DNA from: Winogradskya consettensis
GTDB taxonomy: Bacteria; Actinomycetota; Actinomycetes; Mycobacteriales; Micromonosporaceae
Direction of reading: 5' to 3'
Assembly (NCBI RefSeq): GCF_018332715.1
Contig: NZ_BOQP01000025.1
Span: forward strand, 1-64,000
DNA: 64,000 nt
Below the pieces are notes generated by a model. The model saw nothing but the letters and a program-made list of their open reading frames with translations. It ran no database searches and had not been told where the DNA came from. The translations under genes and the position numbers were made by a program. Of the stretch, positions 7,584 to 16,510 are shown piece by piece; within the stretch, counting starts at the first letter, position 1, and every line of letters begins with the position of its first letter.

Positions 7584-8351
7584 GTGCGCGCAATCCGAAT
7601 CAACACCGCGATCATCGCCGCCCTGCTAGTCGCAGCAACGGGCACTCCCGCCCTGGCCGCGCCCTCGCCTGCCGCTTTCTCCCCGGCTGCTTTCTCCCAA
7701 GCCGCCTTCTCCCCGGTGTCTGGGAAAACCGCCGCCGGGAACGCGGCCGCCGGGAGTGCAGCCGCCGGGACGGTGCTGACTGTTGGTAGCGCCGAAGGGG
7801 ATGCCGCCGCCGTGGGCGACGTGCTCACCGCGGCGGTCGTGGCCGGCACGACGGCCGACTTCAGCACGGCGTCCGGCGGTACGACCGGCATCAAGTGTGC
7901 CCAGTCGACCTTCACCGCCGTGGTCGTGGACAACCCGGCGGCCCCCGGCGTGGCGACGGAGTCCACGACGGCGCAGACGTTCGCCTCGTGCACGGCCAAC
8001 ATCCTCGGCGTGACCAGGGTGAACACCGTGACCGTGAACAACGTTCCGTTCGCCACCACCGTGGAGAGCGGCACCGGCACGGTCACCGTGACCGGCACCG
8101 CTACCGCCCCGATTCAGACCACGCTCAACCTCGGCACGATCCTGGGCACGATCAACTGCGTCTACCGGGCGGTGGGCAACGCCATCACCGGGCTGTCGTC
8201 CAACACGGACAATTCAATCACCTTCACCAACCAGGAGTTCGCAAAGTCCAGCGGCCCGATCACCTGCCCGTCGAGCGGCTTCTTCACCGCCCACTACGCC
8301 CCGGTCCTCGACACCAGCATCGACGGCAGCCCGGCCGTCTTCACCAACTAG
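7584..8351 (+). CDS. Secreted protein with Ala-rich repeats, function unknown
   Basis: 255 residues from GTG 7584, preceded by AAGGAGAT. A Sec signal peptide (residues 1-25, cleavage near ALA-AP) is followed by two short tandem-repeat blocks: three five-residue units near PAAFS, coded by 15-bp repeats at 7671-7715, and three near AAAGN at 7728-7772. The rest is Thr/Ser/Val-rich with four Cys (KCAQS, SCTAN, NCVYR, TCPSS) that could form two disulfides. It resembles choice-of-anchor or surface proteins of actinomycetes, but I do not recognise a named family. Confidence 0.65.
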   Translation: MRAIRINTAIIAALLVAATGTPALAAPSPAAFSPAAFSQAAFSPVSGKTAAGNAAAGSAAAGTVLTVGSAEGDAAAVGDVLTAAVVAGTTADFSTASGGTTGIKCAQSTFTAVVVDNPAAPGVATESTTAQTFASCTANILGVTRVNTVTVNNVPFATTVESGTGTVTVTGTATAPIQTTLNLGTILGTINCVYRAVGNAITGLSSNTDNSITFTNQEFAKSSGPITCPSSGFFTAHYAPVLDTSIDGSPAVFTN

Positions 8352-8474
8352 AAGCCGTCGACCGCAGCCCGGCCGTTCTCATCAGCCGGCCGTTGTCGAC
8401 GGCAGCCCGGCCGTCTGCACCAGCTAGAAGTCGTTGACGGCAGCCCGGCCGTTTGCGCCAACTGGAAAGTCGTC
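8322..8474. repeat. 38-bp array copying the 3-prime end of the secreted gene
   Basis: Four diverged units start with GAC at 8322, 8360, 8398 and 8436, with a fifth GAC at 8475 (spacing 38, 38, 38, 39). Each holds CAGCCCGGCCGT. The first unit contains the last codons and the TAG stop of the secreted gene; unit three also keeps a TAG. The array looks like slippage or duplication of the gene terminus. Confidence 0.8.
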
Positions 8475-8499
8475 GACGGGGGGCCGACCAGGTCCCGTT

Positions 8500-8538
8500 C
8501 GGTAACTGAGGCCCGCCGCAGCCTGGCCTCAGTTACCG
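8500..8538. terminator. Bidirectional terminator hairpin
   Basis: A perfect 14-bp inverted repeat (CGGTAACTGAGGCC at 8500-8513 and its complement at 8525-8538, 11-base loop) lies between the convergent secreted-protein gene and cobIJ. There is no T-tract, as is usual in actinomycetes. Confidence 0.8.
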
Positions 8539-8545
8539 GACACGG

Positions 8546-10051
8546 TCAGATCCCGTAGTGGCGCGGGGTGAAGACCTGGCCGCCGGGCAGCACTCGCGTC
8601 TGGCTCGATCCGACGATCAGCAGGCAGCGCATGTCGATGGTCGCCGGGTCGAGCTCGCCCAGCGTCGTCACCCGGATCTCTTCCTCCGGGCCGCCGACGT
8701 CTCGTCCCACCACGACCGGGGTCTGCGGGTCGCGGTGCTCCAGCAGCACCTTCCGGGCGCTGACCAGCTGTTCCTTGCGGGTCTGCGACGCCGGGTTGTA
8801 GATCGCGATCACCAGGTCGGCACCGGCCGCCGCGGTCAGCCGGGTCTCGATGACGTCCCACGGCTTGAGGCGGTCGGAGAGCGACATGATGCAGAAGTCG
8901 TGGCCGAGTGGTGCCCCGGCGCGGCTCGCCACGGCCTGCGCGGCGGTCAGTCCGGGGACGACACGGATCGGCACGTCCTTCCACTGCGGGTCCTCGCTGA
9001 CCTCGAGCACTGCTGCGGCCATCGCGAAGACGCCCGGGTCGCCCGAGGAGACGACCGCGACCCGGCGGCCCCGCTTGGCGAGGTCCAGGGCGAACGCCGC
9101 GCGCTCCGCCTCGACCTTGTTGTCGGACGCGTGCCGGCGCTGCCGCGGATTGGCGGGGACCCGGTTGACGTACGTGGTGTAGCCGACCACGTCGTCCGCC
9201 TCGGCGAGTGCTGCCTGGGCTTCGGGGGTCAGCCATTCCCGGGCGCCGGGACCGAGCCCCACCACGGTCACCGAGCCGCTCGTCGATGCTGCCGGGGAGC
9301 CGGTGGGTGAGACGAACGCGGTCGCCGCCGGGCTGGGCAGCAGCGCGAGGGAGAAGTAGGGGACCGTGGCCGGGTCGATGTCCGCGAGCCGGCCGTAGCG
9401 CTGACGGTCGGTGGTGGCTCGTTCGACGTACCAGGCGTCGTCGAGGCGGCCCGCCCGGTCGAGGGCGTCGCGCACCCCCTCGAAGGTGCGGCCCAGTTTC
9501 ATGATCGCCGCGGAGTCGGTGGTGGCGAGGCGGGTGGCGAGCTCGTCCGGGGGCAGCGTCCCGGGCAGAACGGTCAGTGTCTCGTCGCGTTCCATCAGCG
9601 GGCGGCCGAGGACCGCCGACGCGGCGCTCACCGAGGTCACCCCGGGAACCACCTCGGTGACGTACCTGTCGGCCAGGCGTTTGTGCATGTGCATGTAGGA
9701 GCCGTAGAAGAACGGGTCACCCTCGGCAAGCACCACCACGTCGCGGCCCGCGTCGAGGTGTGCCGCCAGCCGCTCGGCGCTCGCCGCGTAGAACTCGTCG
9801 ATCGCGCCCTGGTACCCACCCGGATGGTCGGTCGTCTCGGTGGTGACCGGGTAGATCAGCGGCTCCTCGATCTGGCCTTCCCGCAGGTAGGAGACCGCGA
9901 TCGCGCGCGCGTTGGACCGCCCGTGCCGCGCGGCGTGGTACGCCACCACGTCCGCCGCCGCGATGAGCCGCGCGGCCTTGACCGTGACCAGCTCGGGATC
10001 GCCGGGGCCGAGGCCCACACCGAACAAACGCCCCGGGACCGTCACTGTCAC
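8546..10051 (-). CDS. cobIJ: Precorrin-2 C20- and precorrin-3B C17-methyltransferase fusion
   Basis: 501 residues with two tetrapyrrole methylase domains. The first (about 1-245) begins LFGVGLGPGDPELVTVKA and has LAEGDPFFYGSYMHM, typical of CobI. The second (about 258-501) begins VTVVGLGPGAREWLTPEA and has VVSSGDPGVFAMAAAV, YNPASQTRKEQL and GRDVGGPEE, typical of CobJ. The fused protein catalyses C20 methylation of precorrin-2 and, after CobG, C17 methylation with ring contraction. A Pro/Ser/Ala linker joins the halves. Such fusions are common in actinobacteria. The start overlaps the cobH stop by 4 bp. Confidence 0.94.
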   Translation of the reverse strand: MTVTVPGRLFGVGLGPGDPELVTVKAARLIAAADVVAYHAARHGRSNARAIAVSYLREGQIEEPLIYPVTTETTDHPGGYQGAIDEFYAASAERLAAHLDAGRDVVVLAEGDPFFYGSYMHMHKRLADRYVTEVVPGVTSVSAASAVLGRPLMERDETLTVLPGTLPPDELATRLATTDSAAIMKLGRTFEGVRDALDRAGRLDDAWYVERATTDRQRYGRLADIDPATVPYFSLALLPSPAATAFVSPTGSPAASTSGSVTVVGLGPGAREWLTPEAQAALAEADDVVGYTTYVNRVPANPRQRRHASDNKVEAERAAFALDLAKRGRRVAVVSSGDPGVFAMAAAVLEVSEDPQWKDVPIRVVPGLTAAQAVASRAGAPLGHDFCIMSLSDRLKPWDVIETRLTAAAGADLVIAIYNPASQTRKEQLVSARKVLLEHRDPQTPVVVGRDVGGPEEEIRVTTLGELDPATIDMRCLLIVGSSQTRVLPGGQVFTPRHYGI

Positions 10052-10665
10052 TCCTCCTCCGACGCGAGCGCGTTGACCGCGGCCGCCGTGATGGCACTCC
10101 CGCCGCGGCGTCCGCGCACGACGAGATACTCCAGATCGGACGCGGCCAGCGCGTCCTTCGACTCGGCCGCCCCGATGAACCCGACCGGGATACCCAGCAC
10201 CGCCGCCGGCCGCGGCGCCCCGGCCTCGATCATCTCGAGGAGCCGGAACAACGCCGTCGGCGCATTGCCGATCGCCACGATCGCCCCGCCGAGCCGGTCA
10301 CCCCACAGATCCATGGCAGCGGCACTGCGGGTGTTGCCGATCTCCGCCGCGATCCCCGGAACAGCGGGGTCACGCAGCGTGCAGATCACCTCATTACCGG
10401 CGGGCAGCCTCGTACGGGTCACTCCCGACGCCACCATCTGCGCGTCGCACAGGATCGGCGCCCCGGCCCGCAACGCCTTGCGCGCAGCCGTGACCACGCC
10501 GGGACTCCACGCCAGATCCTCGACCAGATCGACCATCCCGCACGCGTGGATCATCCGCACGGCGACCCGGGCCACATCAGCGGGCAACCGGGAAAGATCC
10601 GCCTCGGCCCGGATGGTCGCGAACGACCGCCGATAGATCTCCGCCCCGTCACGCACGTACTCCAT
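10048..10665 (-). CDS. cobH: Precorrin-8X methylmutase
   Basis: 205 residues, single CbiC/CobH domain. It has IYRRSFATIRAEADL, VRMIHACGMVDL (with the conserved catalytic His of the family), GAPILCDAQMVASGV, GNAPTALFRLLEM and GIPVGFIGAAESKDAL. It shifts the methyl group from C11 to C12 of precorrin-8X, giving hydrogenobyrinate, the product that the cobaltochelatase route uses. It sits 1 bp after cobG and overlaps cobIJ by 4 bp in a minus-strand operon cobG-cobH-cobIJ. Confidence 0.95.
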   Translation of the reverse strand: MEYVRDGAEIYRRSFATIRAEADLSRLPADVARVAVRMIHACGMVDLVEDLAWSPGVVTAARKALRAGAPILCDAQMVASGVTRTRLPAGNEVICTLRDPAVPGIAAEIGNTRSAAAMDLWGDRLGGAIVAIGNAPTALFRLLEMIEAGAPRPAAVLGIPVGFIGAAESKDALAASDLEYLVVRGRRGGSAITAAAVNALASEEE

Positions 10666-10666
10666 G

Positions 10667-12100
10667 TCAGCCTTTCCTCAGCCCAGCCACCAACGCCCCC
10701 ACCTCGGCAGCGTCGGCCGTACCCCCGCCACGCGGCGACGAGACCAGATATCCCTGCCCCGTGGCCTCCACCCGGACATGCGGCCCGGCAGGACTTCCGC
10801 AGCCCCGCACACACCCGACCCAGTGCACCGGCAACCCGTCCCGGCCGGCCACCGCCACGTCATCGCGCTCAGCCACAGCGGTGGCGTCGCCCCGGACATC
10901 CGCCAGCGCCTTCGCACACCCCGGTCTCCCGGCGCACGACGTCACCCCGGCCCACGCCGAGTCGGCGGAGACCACGATCCCCGCCCCGGCCAACTTACGG
11001 ATCCACTCGATCGCCGCGCCAACCGTCAGATCCGGCAGCACCACCCCACGCCACGGGGTGAACACAAGATCAGATGCAGATTCCAATACCTTCAGCTGTA
11101 CGGCGTCAAGTCGCCCCAAAGGCACCAAAGCCCCCAGCGCCACCCGTCCGTCCCGCTGCTCGAACCGCCCCACCGGCTCGCGCAGAAGGGACCGGACCAG
11201 AGCCGGATCAGCCTCATCCAGCGGCACACCCAGCGCCTCGGCGACGAGCGCCCCCATCCGTGCCGGCCCGTCCGCGAGCTCCCGCACCCGCCACGCCCGA
11301 CGCCCGATCGCGTCACCGGCCCCGGGGTCCGACGCGAGACGGATGAAGGCGTGCGCCGCGGCGATCAGGGCGGGCACCACCTGATCTGCCGCCACCCGCA
11401 GACCCACATCCCGGCCGGCGAAAAGAACGGCCCAGAGCCCGCCCGACAAATCGCCCCTCGGCCGGCGGGAAGCCATGCCAGGCGCGCGCGGGGAGAGATC
11501 GCCGGACAGGTCGCGGTAGAGATCGCCGGGCTGGTCGCGGGATGGATCGGCCGGTGGGGCCGGGAGGTGGAGGGCGGCGGCGTCGGCTGAGTAGGCGACG
11601 TCGCCGGTGCCGTCGTCGAGGGCGAACAGGAAGCGGCCCGGGAGGGCGGCGAGGGCGGGGTCGGCGCACAGGGCGGCGTCGAGGGCGGCGATCGGCGCCG
11701 GGTCGCGGATCAACGGCGAGGCGGCGATGTTGCGCACCAGCTCATGGGTCTGTGAAGGCAGTAGGCCGGCGGCCGTGAGGCGGGCCTCGAGTCGCAGGGG
11801 TGGGGCGTTGCGCAGTGCGCGGAGCTGGAGGTTGGCCCGGCTGGTCAGCTCGATGTGCCCGTCGCCCCACTCCTCGGCCAGGGAGTGCAGCTCCGCCAGC
11901 TGGGCGCCGGTGATCCGGCCGCCGGGGATGCGGATGCGGGCCAGGGGGCCGTCGGCGGCGTCGTGCAGCCGCAGAGCGCCTGGGCAGGCATCCTGCTCGG
12001 CCCGGTCGGCTGAGCCCGCGGGCAGGCGGACGGCGCCGGCGGGCGGGCGGAGAGGGGCTGGCGAGGACACGGCCCGGATACTACGGACCGGGACCGACAC
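10667..12100 (-). CDS. cobG: Precorrin-3B synthase (aerobic)
   Basis: Up to 477 residues. It has the sulfite/nitrite reductase-like fold: LRLHDAADGPLARIRIPGG, LTSRANLQLRAL, and near the C-terminus the Fe-S cluster pattern C-x5-C (SCAGRPGC) followed by C-x3-C (GCVRGC). CobG uses O2 to hydroxylate precorrin-3A and form the gamma-lactone of precorrin-3B, so its presence marks the aerobic pathway. The start is uncertain: GTG near 12070 (SSPAPLRPP) is as plausible as 12100. A Pro/Asp/Arg-rich segment near the middle of the protein looks like a low-complexity insert. Divergent from cobN. Confidence 0.9.
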   Translation of the reverse strand: MSVPVRSIRAVSSPAPLRPPAGAVRLPAGSADRAEQDACPGALRLHDAADGPLARIRIPGGRITGAQLAELHSLAEEWGDGHIELTSRANLQLRALRNAPPLRLEARLTAAGLLPSQTHELVRNIAASPLIRDPAPIAALDAALCADPALAALPGRFLFALDDGTGDVAYSADAAALHLPAPPADPSRDQPGDLYRDLSGDLSPRAPGMASRRPRGDLSGGLWAVLFAGRDVGLRVAADQVVPALIAAAHAFIRLASDPGAGDAIGRRAWRVRELADGPARMGALVAEALGVPLDEADPALVRSLLREPVGRFEQRDGRVALGALVPLGRLDAVQLKVLESASDLVFTPWRGVVLPDLTVGAAIEWIRKLAGAGIVVSADSAWAGVTSCAGRPGCAKALADVRGDATAVAERDDVAVAGRDGLPVHWVGCVRGCGSPAGPHVRVEATGQGYLVSSPRGGGTADAAEVGALVAGLRKG

Positions 12101-12164
12101 TTTCCGCCTGTCGGGTGGGATCGGTCGGCATCGTCACAGCGGGGCTCTCACGTTGACTTGGGTG

Positions 12165-12335
12165 CCGCCCGGTCGGCAGAGTGAGGGTCCACGTGCGGCG
12201 ATGCCGTGGAGGAAGCCGGTGTGATTCCGGCGCGGTCCCGCCACTGTGACCGGGTGCTGAGACGCGGCGCCCGGGAGTCAGGAACTCCCGTCGCCGTGAA
12301 CTTCGACCCGGGGCGCGGACCCCGAGGGGAGAGCC
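12165..12335 (+). ncRNA. Cobalamin riboswitch in cobN leader
   Basis: The conserved core is visible: GAAGCCGGTGTGATTCCGGC followed by GCGGTCCCGCCACTGTGA, then the B12 box AGTCAGGAACTC at 12276-12287. Downstream, CCCCGAGGGG (about 12321-12330) pairs with itself and includes the Shine-Dalgarno AGGGGAG of cobN, pointing to translational control: ligand binding would hide the ribosome site. A possible -35 TTGACT lies at 12153. The 5-prime limit is approximate. The element faces cobN only. Confidence 0.93.
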
Positions 12336-15300
12336 GTGTTTCTGCTGCTGTCGACGTCCGACACCGACCTGCTGAGCGCCCGTGCGAGCAGCCATGAGTG
12401 GCGGCTGGGCAATCCGGCCCGGACCGCCGTCGAGGATCTGCCCGCCCTCACCGAGGGTGTCGAGCTGATCGTCGTGCGGATCCTGGGTGGGCGCCGGGCC
12501 TGGGAGGAAGGCCTCGACGAGCTGCTCGGCGGGGTGATTCCCGTGGTCGTGCTCGGTGGTGAGCAGACGCCGGACGCCGACCTGATGAAGCTCTCGTCGG
12601 TTCCCGCCGGGGTCGCGGGGGAGGCGCACGCCTACCTCGCGTATGGCGGGGCGGACAATCTGGGCGCGCTGCACGACTTCCTCTCCGACACGATCCTGCT
12701 GACCGGTAACGGGTTCGCCGCGCCGGTGCCCGCCCCCGACTGGGGGGTGCTGGAGCGCACGCCGGCCACGACCGAGGGCCCGACGATCGCGGTGCTCTAT
12801 TACCGCGCGCACCACATGGCGGGGAACACCGCGTTCATCGAGACGCTGTGCCAGGCGGTCGAGGGCAAGGGCGGGCGGGCGCTGCCGATCTTCACGTCGT
12901 CACTGCGTACGGCGTCGGAAGAGCTTTTGACTGAGCTGCGCAAGGCGGACGCCCTGGTGGTGACCGTGCTGGCCGCGGGTGGCACGAAGCCGGCCACCGT
13001 CACCGCCGGTGGTGACGACGAGGCGTGGGACGTCGGAGTGCTCGCGGGCCTGGACGTGCCGATCCTGCAGGGGCTGGCGCTGACCAGCAGCCGCGAGGCG
13101 TGGGAGGCGAGCGACGACGGGCTCTCCCCGCTCGACGCGGCGACCCAGGTCGCGATCCCCGAGTTCGACGGCCGGATCATCACGGTGCCGTTCAGCTTCA
13201 AAGAGGTCGACCCCGACGGGCTTTCCGTGTACGTCGCGGATGTCGAGCGCGCGTCCCGGGTCGCGGGCATCGCCGTCGCTCACGCGCGGCTGCGGCACAT
13301 CCCGGCGGCGGAGCGGCGCGTGGTGATCATGCTCAGCGCGTACCCGACAAAGCATTCAAGGATCGGTAATGCGGTCGGCCTGGACACCCCGGCGTCCACG
13401 GTCCGGCTGATGGCCGCGATGGCGGAGCGTGGTTATCAGATCGGCAACTTCCCGGGCGTGGCCGAGCAGGACGGCGACGCGCTGATCCACGCGCTGATCG
13501 CCGCCGGTGGCCAGGACCCGGACTGGCTCACCGAGGAGCAGCTGGCCGCCAACCCGGTCCGGATCAACGGCGACAGGTACAAGGCCTGGTTCGAGACGCT
13601 GCCCGAGGATCTGCGCGAGAGCATGGTCCGGCACTGGGGGCCGCCGCCCGGCGAGCTCTACGTCGACAACAACGACATCGTGCTGGCCGCGCTGCGCGAC
13701 GAGAACACCGTTGTCATGGTGCAGCCGCCGCGTGGGTTCGGTGCCAACCCGGTGGCGATCTACCACGACCCCGACCTGCCGCCGAGCCATCACTACCTGG
13801 CGGCCTACCGGTGGCTGGCCGACGAGTTCGGCGCGCACGCGGTGGTGCACGTCGGCAAGCACGGCAACCTGGAGTGGCTGCCGGGCAAGAACGTCGGCAT
13901 GTCCGCCTCGGACGGCACCGACGCGGCGCTGGGCGACCTGCCGCTGATCTACCCGTTCCTGGTCAACGACCCGGGCGAGGGCACCCAGGCCAAGCGCCGG
14001 GCGCACGCGACGCTGGTCGACCACCTGATCCCGCCGATGGCCCGCGCCGAGTCGTACGGCGACGTCGCCCGGCTCGAGCAGCTGCTCGACGAGCACGCCA
14101 ACATCGCCGCGCTCGACCCCGCGAAGCTCCCCGCGATCCGCGCGCAGATCTGGACCCTGATCCAGGCCGCGAAGATGGACCACGACCTCGGCCTCGAAGC
14201 CCGCCCCGGCGACGAGGAGTTCGACGAGTTCATCCTGCACGTCGACGGGTGGCTCTGCGAGATCAAGGACGTGCAGATCCGCGACGGCCTGCACATTCTC
14301 GGGGCTGCACCGACCGGCGAGGCGCGGGTCAACCTGGTGCTCGCCATGCTGCGCGCCCGGCAGATGTGGGCGGGCAAGGTCGCCGCGCTGCCCGGTCTGC
14401 GGGAGGCGCTCGGGCTCAGCGAGGACGCGTCCACCGCGGAGACCGACGCCGTCGAGGCGCAGGCCAAGGCCCTGGTCAGCGCAATGGAGGATGCGGGCTG
14501 GCCGAACGAAGCGGGCAAACTCCACGAAAACCCCGAAGTGGTCAGGGTCCTCGAATTCGCCGCTACGGAAATCGTCCCGCGACTCGAGAAGACCACGGAC
14601 GAGCTGACCAACGTCCTGCACGCCCTCGAAGGCGGTTACGTCCCGGCCGGCCCGAGCGGCTCGCCCCTGCGCGGCCTGATCAACGTGCTGCCGACCGGGC
14701 GCAACTTCTACTCCGTCGACCCGAAGGCCATCCCGAGCCAGCTCGCCTGGGAGACCGGCCAGGCCATGGCGGAGTCGCTGCTCAAGCGGTACCGCGAGGA
14801 CTACGGCGACTGGCCCAAGTCGGTCGGGCTGTCCGCCTGGGGGACCAGTGCGATGCGCACGGCGGGCGATGACATCGCGGAGATCCTGGCGCTGATGGGC
14901 GTACGCCCCATCTGGGATCCTGCCTCGCGCCGGGTCACGGGCATGGAGCCGATCGACCTGGACGAGCTGGGCCGGCCGCGCATCGACGTGACCGTGCGCA
15001 TCTCGGGCTTCTTCCGGGACGCGTTCCCGCACGTCGTCGCGATGCTGGACGACGCGGTCGGGCTGGTCGCGGGGCTCGAGGAGACGCCGGAGCAGAACTT
15101 CGTCCGGGCCCACGCGCTGGCCGACGTCGAGGCGGACAAGACCTGGCGGCAGGCGACCACGCGGATCTTCGGGTCGCGACCCGGGGCGTACGGCGCCGGC
15201 ATCCTTCCGCTGATCGACAGCCGCAACTGGCGCGGTGACGCCGATCTCGCCGAGGTGTACGCCGTGTGGGGCGGCTTCGCGTACGGCCGCGGGCTGGACG

Positions 15301-15884
15301 GCGCCGAGGCGCGCGGGGACATGGAAACCGCGTACAAGCGCATCGACATCGCGGCGAAGAACATCGACACCCGCGAGCACGACATCGCCGACTCCGACGA
15401 CTACTTCCAGTACCACGGCGGCATGATCGCCACGGTACGGGCGTTGACCGGGCGCGCGCCGGCGGCGTACATCGGGGATTCCACGAACCCGGACGCCACG
15501 AAGACCCGCAGCCTGACCGAGGAGACCGCGCGGATCTTCCGGGCCCGCGTGGTCAACCCGCGCTGGATCGCCGCGATGCGCCGCCACGGTTACAAGGGTG
15601 CGTTCGAGCTGGCCGCGACCGTCGACTACCTGTTCGGCTATGACGCGACGGCGGGCGTGGTCGCGGACTGGATGTACGAGCAGCTCGCCGCGAGCTACGT
15701 GCTCGACCCGGAGAACCAGAAGTTCATGACCCAGTCGAACCCGTGGGCGCTGCACAGCATCACCGAGCGTCTCCTCGAAGCAGCCGACCGCAAGCTGTGG
15801 GAAGCCCCGGACCCGTCGACGCTCGCCGCGTTGCAGCAGGTCTACCTCGAAACCGAGGGCGACCTCGAGGATGACGATAAATAA
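12336..15884 (+). CDS. cobN: Cobaltochelatase subunit CobN
   Basis: 1182 residues from GTG 12336, preceded by AGGGGAG. It belongs to the large CobN/Mg-chelatase H family. HVGKHGNLEWLPGKNVGMS, VQPPRGFGANPVAIYHDPDLPPSHHYLAAY (given only in part as a landmark), GLINVLPTGRNFYSVDP and WGTSAMRTAGDDIAEIL are strongly conserved. CobN binds hydrogenobyrinate a,c-diamide and inserts cobalt with the ATPase subunits CobS/CobT or ChlI/ChlD-like proteins, none of which is in this window. The length is near normal. Expression should fall when B12 is plentiful, through the leader riboswitch. Confidence 0.95.
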   Translation: MFLLLSTSDTDLLSARASSHEWRLGNPARTAVEDLPALTEGVELIVVRILGGRRAWEEGLDELLGGVIPVVVLGGEQTPDADLMKLSSVPAGVAGEAHAYLAYGGADNLGALHDFLSDTILLTGNGFAAPVPAPDWGVLERTPATTEGPTIAVLYYRAHHMAGNTAFIETLCQAVEGKGGRALPIFTSSLRTASEELLTELRKADALVVTVLAAGGTKPATVTAGGDDEAWDVGVLAGLDVPILQGLALTSSREAWEASDDGLSPLDAATQVAIPEFDGRIITVPFSFKEVDPDGLSVYVADVERASRVAGIAVAHARLRHIPAAERRVVIMLSAYPTKHSRIGNAVGLDTPASTVRLMAAMAERGYQIGNFPGVAEQDGDALIHALIAAGGQDPDWLTEEQLAANPVRINGDRYKAWFETLPEDLRESMVRHWGPPPGELYVDNNDIVLAALRDENTVVMVQPPRGFGANPVAIYHDPDLPPSHHYLAAYRWLADEFGAHAVVHVGKHGNLEWLPGKNVGMSASDGTDAALGDLPLIYPFLVNDPGEGTQAKRRAHATLVDHLIPPMARAESYGDVARLEQLLDEHANIAALDPAKLPAIRAQIWTLIQAAKMDHDLGLEARPGDEEFDEFILHVDGWLCEIKDVQIRDGLHILGAAPTGEARVNLVLAMLRARQMWAGKVAALPGLREALGLSEDASTAETDAVEAQAKALVSAMEDAGWPNEAGKLHENPEVVRVLEFAATEIVPRLEKTTDELTNVLHALEGGYVPAGPSGSPLRGLINVLPTGRNFYSVDPKAIPSQLAWETGQAMAESLLKRYREDYGDWPKSVGLSAWGTSAMRTAGDDIAEILALMGVRPIWDPASRRVTGMEPIDLDELGRPRIDVTVRISGFFRDAFPHVVAMLDDAVGLVAGLEETPEQNFVRAHALADVEADKTWRQATTRIFGSRPGAYGAGILPLIDSRNWRGDADLAEVYAVWGGFAYGRGLDGAEARGDMETAYKRIDIAAKNIDTREHDIADSDDYFQYHGGMIATVRALTGRAPAAYIGDSTNPDATKTRSLTEETARIFRARVVNPRWIAAMRRHGYKGAFELAATVDYLFGYDATAGVVADWMYEQLAASYVLDPENQKFMTQSNPWALHSITERLLEAADRKLWEAPDPSTLAALQQVYLETEGDLEDDDK

Positions 15885-15898
15885 GGCAGTCTGAACGG

Positions 15899-16483
15899 GT
15901 GGACGAACTCGATCAGGCGCTCGGGGCGGTCGGCCCGCGGTTGCGTGCGCTGCGCAAGCAGCGGAACACGACGCTGGCCGACCTCGCCGCGGAGACCGGC
16001 ATCTCGGTGAGCACGCTGTCCCGGCTCGAGTCCGGCGACCGCAAGCCCACCCTGGAGCTGCTGTTACCGCTGGCCAAGGCGTACGCAGTGACGCTCGACG
16101 AGATGGTCGGCGCCCCGCCCACCGGCGATCCCCGCATCCACCTGCGCCCGGTGCAGCGGCACGGGATGACCATGCTGCCGCTGACCCGGCGTGCGGGCGG
16201 TATCCAGGCGTTCAAGCTGATCATCCCCGCCGGCTCCGGCAACCGCCCGCACGAGCCGCAGACCCACGAGGGCTACGACTGGATGTACGTCCTCACCGGC
16301 CGGCTGCGGATCATCCTGGGCGAGCACGACTTCATCCTGGAGCCCGGCGAGGCAGCCGAGTTCGACACCCGCACCCCGCACTGGTTCGGCGCGGTCGGCC
16401 CGGAACCGGTCGAGATCCTCAGCCTCTTCGGCACCCAGGGCGAAAGAGTCCACCTGCGAGCGCGCCCCAAAACCGCAAGCTGA
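15899..16483 (+). CDS. XRE-type regulator with C-terminal cupin
   Basis: 194 residues from GTG 15899, 14 bp after cobN. An N-terminal helix-turn-helix (LRALRKQRNTTLADLAAETG then SVSTLSRLESGDRKPT) is joined to a small cupin domain (about 110-185, with THEGYDWMYVLTGRLRIIL and EPGEAAEFDTRTPHWFG). This HTH-plus-cupin layout senses small molecules in many actinobacterial regulators. Its closeness to cobN suggests co-transcription, but no cobalamin link is established and it may regulate a distant gene. Confidence 0.85.
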   Translation: MDELDQALGAVGPRLRALRKQRNTTLADLAAETGISVSTLSRLESGDRKPTLELLLPLAKAYAVTLDEMVGAPPTGDPRIHLRPVQRHGMTMLPLTRRAGGIQAFKLIIPAGSGNRPHEPQTHEGYDWMYVLTGRLRIILGEHDFILEPGEAAEFDTRTPHWFGAVGPEPVEILSLFGTQGERVHLRARPKTAS

Positions 16484-16510
16484 CCCGGCGCTCGCGCCCT
16501 AAATCGCAGG

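Noticed and set aside
13356..15755. 799-codon open frame antisense to cobN
   Set aside because: It lies wholly over strongly conserved cobN, is Arg/Val/Asp-rich without any domain, and such frames are expected at this GC content.
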